64,000 bases of DNA from Acanthopleura granulata (taxonomy: Eukaryota; Mollusca; Polyplacophora; Chitonida; Chitonidae), in contig JABBOT010000037.1 in assembly GCA_016165875.1 (NCBI GenBank), forward strand, positions 992,001-1,056,000, given 5' to 3'. The notes beneath the pieces were generated by a model that worked only from the letters and a program-made list of their open reading frames with translations, searched no databases and was not told where the DNA came from. Below are positions 56,028 through 64,000 of this stretch, piece after piece. Position numbers and translations under genes: made by a program. Position 1 is the stretch's first letter. Each line of letters starts with the position of its first letter.

Positions 56028-56942
56028 CGCTTCATTGCAGGAAGTCACATGACCTAAATCGACACTGCAGGTAGTTTCTTCCACCTAGTGACAGATCGGT
56101 CTTAACTAGACCCGACCTATTTCTTTTATTATTATTATTATTATTCTACATATTTTCTTATTTCTTTGACGGTTTGTGTTCAACGTCGTTTTGGAAACTC
56201 ATCTTGCGATTATTAACCCTGAATGCCAGTTAGCTTGAGAGCTACCCTGGCCGCTATACGAATATCGGTTATTGACGAATAATTCAACTGAAATCTTTGA
56301 GCACAAATCTTTACTTAAACATGTCGTTCAAGTTTGCGGTACACATTTAAGAGCTTGGCGCTCAGCATTGAAAGGTTAAAGCAAGGACTGGGCAGTCCGG
56401 TGTCAGTATAATGTGATTCAGTTATGTGTCATGTCTGGTGCCTTCGACGTGATTTTCCCTTGGGGACAGCATTCTTGCGGCATGGGTTGGCCTTGCCACA
56501 AGGAGACACAGCCTATATACATTTTAAGGTGACATTTAACCTATTTCTCAGGCGTTCTTCAGTATCGCATACAACGACTAATCCAAGATAGAGTTAAGCA
56601 AGTAAAATACTTCGCCCCAGCGTTTTCTCTTTTGGACTGTCTGATACAGTAATTCTCTTTAAATTTGCCAATGTTAGCACTGGTCACTAACACCTCACAA
56701 GTGCACACTTATCTATAGGCGTCATTTTAGCACAATTATGAATACTCTTTACCGAAACTATATTGGTAAATGTCATTATCTCTAGTAATAGTGTTGAATA
56801 ACCCATAGGTCTTCGGCACATTTATTTCGCATTCCCTTCAATTCCACTTTGAGTCATTCATAATCCCAGCTATCTTGTCAATTCGTCCTTTCTCTTGACA
56901 TTCAATCTGAACTTTATGCTTCAGTCTGGATTACTTGTCATA
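56028..56942 (+). repeat. Tandem duplication, unit B (915 bp)
   Basis: Copies unit A but carries 203 extra bases at about 56598-56800, after which 'cccataggtcttcgg' resumes the unit A sequence to 'ttacttgtcata'. Around that resumption there are three differences in about 26 bp, against one in the preceding 570 bp. Confidence 0.95.
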
Positions 56943-57707
56943 TCCATACCGTCTCCCGGCCAGGGCTGGACGGTTCAGGATAGCCGACGTAAGCAAAGCA
57001 ATTGTTCCCGAGAGATAGTAATTATTCCTGCTTCTCGGACATTGCGGGAAGTGCCGATGTTACACCACCCCGCTTCTCATGGAGCTATATTCGTATAGGT
57101 GTGACAGGTTTACCAAAGGTTATTACTCCAAAAAGTGCCGGTACTTGTCCTTTCGTGTATGATGAAGAACTAAACAAAGCAAATGAATGAACGATGAAGT
57201 AAACTTTTGAACCAATGAACCAACATCACGGATGAAATTTTCAAAACGATATATCACTAAAAAGAAAGCCTCAGTAATTCCGAAGGGAAATATAGTGTTT
57301 TGTGGGAAATAAGTCACAAATGAGTTTAAGTTTTTTAGTATTACCTGCACATTTGTATATGTGGGCTTGCAATGATGGGAATTCTTGCAGAAGATGCCAA
57401 GTTTTGGCTCAAATCTCCATAATGATTGAATTCTCAAAAATTTGAAGTCAGTTTTAAATATGACAGCAGCTGATCATATTTGATGACGTAAAACGACTGA
57501 TACTCCTCTGTAAGCATACATTTCTGCGCGACTTGGGAACAAGCCAGAAAGACAGTGAGCCTCCAGACCTTGTCCGCAAATTCTCAAAAAACAGCACTGG
57601 TTCCTTTAACATTTCGTTTTGCCAGTATAAGTGACCGGCATTCGGGCCCGACTGACCTACATAAATAATCGGTAGAAATTAAATTGCATTGTCTCCATCT
57701 TGACCTG
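56943..57707. other. No recognised feature
   Basis: Anonymous. A minus-strand frame of 104 codons (57123-57437) has no known motif. Confidence 0.4.
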
Positions 57708-57737
57708 CTGATTGGTTAGTGCGAATCGACCAATCAG
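57708..57737. promoter_or_regulatory. Inverted pair of CCAAT boxes
   Basis: CTGATTGGT (57708-57716) and ACCAATCAG (57729-57737) are perfect reverse complements 12 bp apart. Each arm contains an NF-Y-type CCAAT core. Such pairs occur in animal promoters, but no transcript start can be shown here. Confidence 0.35.
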
Positions 57738-57828
57738 AGTGGATCAACCTATGAAACAACCGCGGTAATTCAATAGTTGTGGCCACTGGCATATGTCGAG
57801 AAAATCGGTGCCGTTGTAAGCTCTCCTT

Positions 57829-57984
57829 TTACATAATCAATATTGCACTTATTTTGGATCTCTGCGATGTTGGTGACAATCGTTTAATCGAAACTGCGTC
57901 CTTCCTGGAAGCTACTCCATTGTCACCGGCCAATATTCCGTCTTCCAAAGACACGTTCGTCGTCTCCGGCTCAGTGGTTGCCAT
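57829..57984 (-). CDS. Weak first-exon candidate
   Basis: On the minus strand an ATG in strong context (gcgccATGG) opens a 51-codon frame rich in Thr, Ser and acidic residues (MATTEPETTNVSLEDG…), followed by a basic stretch and a hydrophobic end (SAILIM). A GTAAAA donor-like site lies at the end. It could be the N-terminal exon of a larger protein, but no downstream exon was found. Confidence 0.2.
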   Translation of the reverse strand: MATTEPETTNVSLEDGILAGDNGVASRKDAVSIKRLSPTSQRSKISAILIM

Positions 57985-58069
57985 GGCGCACAGGACAGCA
58001 CTAAAGGGTTTCCTGCGGAAGTTAATCGTGCCCAATAAACTCCTATATTATCTCCGGACAAACCGATAG

Positions 58070-58884
58070 CATGTTTCAATTACAATTATTATCCGGCCGG
58101 GTACAGGAAATCACCCTTCTTGTCTAAAGCATAAAAACCGTCAAAAAGGAACGACGTTTGTGCATTTGTGGACTTTGCGACGCTGAAGTTTTTGTTTTAT
58201 ACCGGAAGCTGTGATCACACTTATTTTTTCTTGTTTCTTTCTTTCCTTTTTCTTCCTTTTTGGCGTTATCCGACACGGCTGTCAGAAACTTCTGTGAGAA
58301 GAAATTGAAGTGGTACTAGAAGCTATTCGTGCACCCCATGACGTTTATTTATCTCAAGTTAAACAAATGGACACGATCCGAGCGTTATGAGGAGTTTAGT
58401 TGATAGTCCGTGATGACAAGTGGTTTCTTGTCCAGGATGTTGTGAGCTCTATACGTCGCCAGTAGCACTTATTTGACAACCAGTGTAAGCTCACAAATAA
58501 TACCTTATGGTGTCAGAGATGAGTTAAACACCAAACAATTATTAAATCCATGCAAAGCCCCTGCAATAAGCGTAACAAACATGACTCTCTTTTGCAAACA
58601 CGACTGTTGTAAATCGAAGCCGCACTCATCACATTGGCATAGCCATTGTCAAACACAATAGGGAATTCCCTCCGGCTGACAATAGTAAGGGCAATGTTTA
58701 AAGAAACTGACAAACTCAGCTTGCAAGTAGAAAAATGCTAAAAATCAACAATTCCATAATGTAGTACCTGTACATTTTCTTTCCGAGTTTCAGTGACACA
58801 TACCACCTCTTGTATTTTTTGTTTAATTTTTTTTCTTGGCATTGTACAATGCAATGTAAAAATCTGTCTCTTGTATAATTAATA
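58070..58884. other. No recognised feature
   Basis: Includes a pyrimidine-rich run (about 58220-58262). No gene. Confidence 0.4.
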
Positions 58885-58960
58885 CGTCAAATCCGACATC
58901 TGTATACCAATCGTAAACTATGACGGACTAAGTCAATAATTGCAAGATCCGTTTCATCGC
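58885..58960 (+). repeat. R2-like fragment
   Basis: 'cgtcaaatccgacatctgta', 'taccaatcgtaaactatgac', 'gtcaataattgcaagatccg'. Matches the 5' part of R2 and of the M3-associated copies. Confidence 0.6.
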
Positions 58961-60551
58961 ACTGGGTATGACCAGTCCCCAAGGGCATATGTACGAAATA
59001 ATATATATTTAATTGTTGATCAATATCAGAAACAGTCAATAACACGAGTTCTCAAAGAAATATACAAGAAAAATATTACATATGTCATAAGTAAAGATGG
59101 TAAAAATTTAAGAGAGAAGCAGTCGGTGGATTTTTCTGATACAAGAAAGATAGTCTATTTTCTAGGCATGAAATTCAACTTAAAATTCAAACTATTACTG
59201 GCTCCATGAATAATGCCCAGGTCATAAACAAGCATAGATGTCTCATTCACACTTCCATCGGAAATGCTCATAAAAGCATCATGTCGATGTCTACACTCGC
59301 ACTAGACCCAGGTAACGTACACGTACAACACAAATCCCAGAGATCCTGCACGTCTATCTATATTTGCCAATAATAGTTTGACAGACTGTAAAATGTTAGA
59401 AGCACAGAGGGAAGGCAATATCCTTGACACATTAGCTTTTGAATCATTGCCATGTAAAAACAATAAAGCAGTATATCAAATGCTGAATTCCCTTAATTGG
59501 TTTTTTCAAGGTTAAAGATACTTAATGTTTTCTTCAGACCAACCTCCAGTACCCAAAACAACACAGTGCAATTAGACGCGTTAGCCGCGTATGGCGAAAA
59601 TAATGGACTGGTCACACGAAAATCATTATTTGCACAGAACACTTATGGCTCTATTGCCTGGCTTTCGGTCTGGAAATAGAAAAACCGAAAACCGGTGAGT
59701 TCAGCTAAGGGTTGTAGTATCTTATGGGCGGTTTCTGGGCCCCCTTAATTTGGTATGACATTTTAGTGAGGAAAAAAGGGGGTGGGAACACTGTCCTGCA
59801 AGCGACCTCAATTGTTATACACCGACGAATGAACGAATAGAACTTATCGCCAAACTATATGTGAGTCTTGTCGTGGCGAGACAAGGCCTCAATTCACGTC
59901 TACGTCTGACACGACGGACTCCGCAGCTAAGGTAACCTATAGGATTTACTTTCAGGCTTACATGTTTGTGTTTTAAGTGTTGTGTTTTAGAAAGCCGACA
60001 CAATCTGTCACATTGAAGTCGCATTACACATCAAGGCTCAACGCACCGCGCTCAACACGTCATTTAACTCCTTGTTGGGTGTACGTGTAGATATACCACA
60101 GCTAAGCCCTTATGTCATTGCCACAGGATGCGTTACTTGAAGGCCTAATCTTTTTTCTACTTGAGCCGCAGGTGTCACTTCCGACGTGCCCAGCGGGCGC
60201 ATTTCGTTGATCTCCTTAAAATCTGACGTTACAAGCCCATTTTCAAGCCTGGCCGAAATTTGTGCACTGTATCCTTTCTCTGTTTTTTTTTTTTTTGCAT
60301 GCTATTTGATTAAATGTATCTGCATTCTTAATACATGACAAGACAATTTAAATGTAACCATTTTTCTAAAGTCTCCGCCCATTTTCTCTTCGTCATTCTT
60401 GATTGTTTTCTCGTCATAAGTTAAATCCCTAAAGGCTAGGTGAACCAACACGTATATATTAGCTATAAGTTCAAAGCTGTATGATGAGTCCTATCGTAAG
60501 GCTTTATCTTAAGTTCGTCGTGTGCAAGATGCGACTTTAATATACAGGCTG
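58961..60551. other. No recognised feature
   Basis: A lysine/isoleucine-rich 89-codon frame (58940-59209) overlaps the R2 fragment and looks compositional. No gene supported. Confidence 0.4.
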
Positions 60552-60780
60552 ACATTTATTTATTTATTTGATTGGTGTTTTACGCCGCACTCAAGAATAT
60601 TTCACTCATACGACGGTGGCCAGCATTATGTTGGGAGGAAACCGGGCAGACCGGGGGGGGGGGGGGACCCACGCTGCTTGCTGACAGATCTGAACTTGAA
60701 TTCATAGCGACCGCATTGATGGGAGGCTTCGGGTCATTGCCCCGTGATAGCGCTCTAACCGACTGAGCCACGGAGGCCCC
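60552..60780 (-). mobile_element. tRNA-derived SINE, family A, with poly-G expansion
   Basis: Tail (attt)n, 'ttttacgccgcactcaagaa', 'cggtggccagcattatgttg', 'ggaaaccgggcagacc', then an uninterrupted run of G residues at about 60653-60666 where other copies read 'gagcccgggggaa'. After a deletion, the head complement follows ('ctctaaccgactgagccacg' 'gaggcccc'). The head is well preserved. Confidence 0.88.
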
Positions 60781-63458
60781 CAAGAGTCATACAAACAAGA
60801 ATCAAATACGCATATTCACCGTATGATGGACCATTGTTTGATCACCAGACAACGTAAGTCAACGTATAGTATTACACTTTTTGTTTCCCTTGCATCGCCT
60901 ACAAACGCCAAGTGCGGCAAATCTCTTTTTAAAAAGTAGTTAGTTAATCGGTTATATTACAACTGGTTTAAGTATGTCTGGGTTTACGTTTGTAAAATAG
61001 GACATAGAAACAACTGAAACTCAGTCAAAAATCTGTGATCTTGTCTTTTAAGAGCACAAATAACACCTGACTCCTTTCGAGTACAAGAAAAGTTTTACAG
61101 CCTTGTACATGTGTACATGTCTTCATGTTCTCCCCCCCCCCCACAAGTTTTATACCCTCTAAATGTGAAAGGATATATATATTCTTGGAAGAAATGTCAT
61201 TTTGTGCTCAGCGGATATTGAGGTTTCTATAACCTGAGGTCCTTAGCAAATGTCACATAAACACGAGATGACTGGTTGGAATCTGGGTCTGAGTCAAGTA
61301 CAGAACAAGTTGTATAACCTAGATGTTACGTTGTTATGAAACGTTCGTAAAATCACTGCCAAAAGACCTGGCAACAAGCTGACGGGTCTCTTCACTGTAA
61401 AATACGGTCACAATGGTCGTAATATAATAGCTCAGTGTATATAACCCGAGACCTTGAGCAAATCTCACAGAATCACGAGCTCAGACATGCCACAGCTTGA
61501 AGTTTGTGTCAAGCAGGGGACATGAGGTATATAACCTAGAAGCTAGGCATCAGAGTCAAACACCACACACTACAGCAGTCTAACTATATTTGATTTCCAA
61601 GAAGCGATTGCCTGTCTTAATCGTACAGCACACCACTTACAAGTCTGGTCCTGAAGTTACCAATAACACTGTAGAGGTCTTTTGTTGACCACATATGGCA
61701 AACCTCGTCTGGTTGTCGCTTTTAGGCTAGTCGACCTATACTTAGCACTTGTGACATTCAGCGTGCTAGCTATTCTGTTCTACCAGGAGAAACCGCGATA
61801 GCAGGTATGGTTTCAACGAGAGAAAATGTTCCTTTATGAGTTAGTCCTAGCTAAATGACAGTGTAATAGACCGGGAGTTATAATTCCATCTGCCACAGCT
61901 AGGAAAGAGAACAACTTCCGAGAGAAAATAACTCTCAACATACAGACGACTTTCTTTCTAGAGATTTCTGGTGGAAAGATTTTTGGGTGCCAAGTTAAAA
62001 GAACACCAAAAAATCCATGCCTAATATCAGACGTATAAATTTTGCCTCACAGATCTTGGGATTTCGGGGCTGTTTCCGTAATCTTACCTTCGTTTCAGGA
62101 GATTTACCTTTCATCTATACGACTTGAGAAGCTGTCCGTCACACGTGAGAAACCCGGTCATTAACTGCCAATGATGTGTGGTTTATGACGGACAATCCAA
62201 TTTCTTCCGTCACCCACCTGATTGCTGTCGTATATATGAAACATTGTTTCCGCGTGACATTCAACATTAAAGAGATAAATTATTTTTGGTCCAAGACAAA
62301 AGCAATATCATGTGTTCTCTTAAAGTAAAGGGTATCTGTCGTTCAGGGCGGAGTTGTGTAAGTGCTTGTTTGTTTGTTACATCATCAATCGTGACCAGAG
62401 CATAAATCGCTAGTCTAGGTGAAGTTTGTCCTTCATTCTGCTTCGGTATACTGTTCTGACACAAGATAGAGTCGCTACCATAATACACAATGATAAGAAG
62501 TGTATTCCACTAACAAGACTGGTGCATTACAGATCGATTTCATCGTTGTACTGCTGACAACACGTGCCATGTCGTAATGGCGACCAGCTACACCTTGTCA
62601 CACTTCCGGATGAGTTATGGTCCTTTATTGTCAAAGGAGATAATCCCACGGGTACATTAACGTAGCTTCTTTCTATTTTCTCTATCCCACATGGCTTCGC
62701 GAACGTTTTCACTCTCCCAGCCGTGCTCAGAGAAAAATCTGCGTAGCATAATGGGTATGTAAAGTTATGTGTTTCAGAGCATATTTCTGATTAGACCTTC
62801 ACTACATTGTGCTTTAGAAAGTAGTGTTGTTGAAGCTCAACGTGGAACTTAACACGGGAAATAAATCATGAATACGAACAAGATAACTTTGCCCTTATTT
62901 CCAAATCAGGCGATTGTGCACAGAGAGTGTTAAGTGGTGCGATAATTGCTACACTTGCATCGCTCAAATGTAGTCGTGCATTACCGTTCGAAGCTCCGTG
63001 CAACGTCCAACGACAACCTTTTTCATGCAGTACAAAGGCCCGTACATTTCAGAGCGAAAGTTTTATTCTGCAGTGTGTGACTTCGTGCAGCTCCCACAGA
63101 TAGCCTTATATTCCTGTGCGAAATTCCGTGCAACACCCACCAGTAGTTTATTATTCTGTGCGAAACATTAACACATTTTGCTTTTCAGCAATGTAATCAT
63201 GTAGTTTTATAGGGTGTAAACTCTTTCAAAATTCTTGGCGAGAGAGCACAAATTTTTAGATAATGATGGAGATGGGGGTGACATCCAATGATTTTACTTG
63301 GCACTCCTCCCAGCCATATTTTGAAGGTCAACTGATGTCAAGATTTTTATGGCTGCTTTCGCAAAACTTGGTGAGGGTTGTACCAATGGTTGTGGACCAT
63401 GGAACGTTTACAAGACTAAAGATTAACAGTGTCGCTTATGGCAGATTAAAAGCGGTCT
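60781..63458. other. No recognised gene or repeat
   Basis: The largest feature-poor interval. It contains a run of C residues at about 61132-61142. A segment near 62580-62660 with 'cacacttccggatgag' has an ETS-like core, but no other promoter evidence. Short frames only. Confidence 0.45.
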
Positions 63459-63800
63459 GAGGTTATAATCGCAAGACCAATGCGCAAATCAAATTTGCTC
63501 AAACACTACGAAAAGCTAAGTATATAAAGATGGAAATCAGGAGCGATTCACACAAGAGAAGCAGTGAACGGTTTTCAGTGATGACGCAAAAATGATTTAT
63601 TTATTTATTTATTTATTTGAGTGGTGTTTTATGCCACACTAGAGAATATTTCACTTATACCACGGCGGACAACCTTATGGGAGGAAACCGGGTAGAGCAA
63701 TGATGATTCAGGTAGATGAACTAAGTAAGTATCCAAATCATGTAGCATGCTAGTTTATGAGCTGTCGTTGCTCAAAATATCTATCTCACTTGCCATTTGT
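63459..63800 (+). repeat. Dispersed repeat R2 interrupted by a SINE
   Basis: 'ggttataatcgcaagaccaa', 'gaagcagtgaacggttttca', 'gtgatgacgcaaaa' precede the SINE; 'aagtatccaaatcatgtagc' follows it, matching 'cagtatctaaatcatgtac' of the copy at 30035. The first part of R2 is missing. Confidence 0.65.
63597..63698 (-). mobile_element. SINE family A, 5'-truncated, nested in R2
   Basis: (attt)n tail, 'gagtggtgttttatgccaca', 'tatttcacttataccacggc', 'ggaggaaaccgggtagag'. It is flanked by AATGAT at 63591-63596 and 63699-63704, a possible short target duplication. Only the last ~100 bp of the element inserted. Confidence 0.8.
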
Positions 63801-63848
63801 TCGCAACTGTTCACATATCCAACATGGCGATTTTATCCGGCACAATGA

Positions 63849-64000
63849 ATCTAGGCGTCAAAACCGACATTCGTATACCAACCGTCAATCAAAATGGGCC
63901 TTCCCGGTCAATAATCGCAAGATCAGTTTTCAAAAACGACAAATAACACAAACCGGTAAAGAACTAAGAAAATATATAAATATAAAATTAGGACGGATTC
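63849..64000 (+). repeat. Dispersed repeat R2, runs off the window end
   Basis: 'taggcgtcaaaaccgacatt', 'cgtataccaaccgtcaatca', 'ggtcaataatcgcaagatca', 'acaaataacacaaaccggta', 'aactaagaaaatatataaat'. This is the cleanest copy of the R2 5' half and probably continues beyond 64000. Confidence 0.8.

Noticed and set aside
60572..60783. Frames rich in Gly or Pro
   Set aside because: SINE sequence with a poly-G expansion.
1..64000. CRISPR array, bacterial operons or rRNA genes
   Set aside because: No regularly spaced direct repeats with unique spacers, no dense long open frames, and no rRNA landmarks were seen; the content is animal repeat-rich DNA.

Overview
The window looks like non-coding, repeat-rich nuclear DNA of a lophotrochozoan animal, most likely a mollusc. 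It has no dense bacterial-type gene array, base composition is A+T-leaning, and no open frame is longer than about 240 codons. The commonest recognisable element is a tRNA-headed SINE whose body reads 'ggccgccgtcgtataagtga' and whose tail is (aaat)n, a type I associate with molluscs and relatives. The longest open frame belongs to a decayed I/Nimb-like LINE. The species assignment is inference.

I can assemble one plausible cellular gene: a three-exon, 112-residue reading frame on the + strand (17539-21004). Its splice sites are near consensus and its exon phases agree. Its introns hold a reverse-transcriptase relic, several dispersed repeats and a 39-bp minisatellite. I do not recognise the product. 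A few weaker exon candidates are recorded with low confidence: 54627-54696, 57829-57984 on the minus strand, and a THAP-like relic at 52685-52909.

Layout. 1-10 kb: anonymous sequence with scattered SINEs, dispersed repeats R1 and R2, a small foldback, a diverged tandem duplication and a cluster of TATCGAT-type motifs. 10-17.5 kb: more SINEs, then the putative promoter of the small gene. 17.5-21.1 kb: the small gene. 21-28 kb: SINE pieces, one SINE with perfect 14-bp target duplications, then the LINE (ORF1 zinc knuckles, endonuclease, partial RT, RNase H) carrying a 240-bp foldback MITE. 28-32.7 kb: repeats, an inverted fragment of the following array, and two opposed SINEs. 32.7-41.6 kb: about three head-to-tail copies of a roughly 2.7-kb unit, diverged, with unit-specific indels; one copy carries an inserted 0.9-kb element whose second copy lies inverted at 45.9-46.7 kb. 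43.2-43.7 kb: a G-poor CCACC-rich tract. 44.9-54.3 kb: a mosaic of several recurring modules. 55.3-56.9 kb: a near-identical 712-bp tandem duplication with a 203-bp indel. 57-64 kb: mostly anonymous, with SINEs and an R2 copy interrupted by a SINE.

Apart from the small gene, the parts do not form a pathway. The window is best read as an intergenic or intronic landscape built by retroposons, foldback elements and segmental duplication. All repeat calls rest on comparing copies inside this window by eye; no database search was possible.
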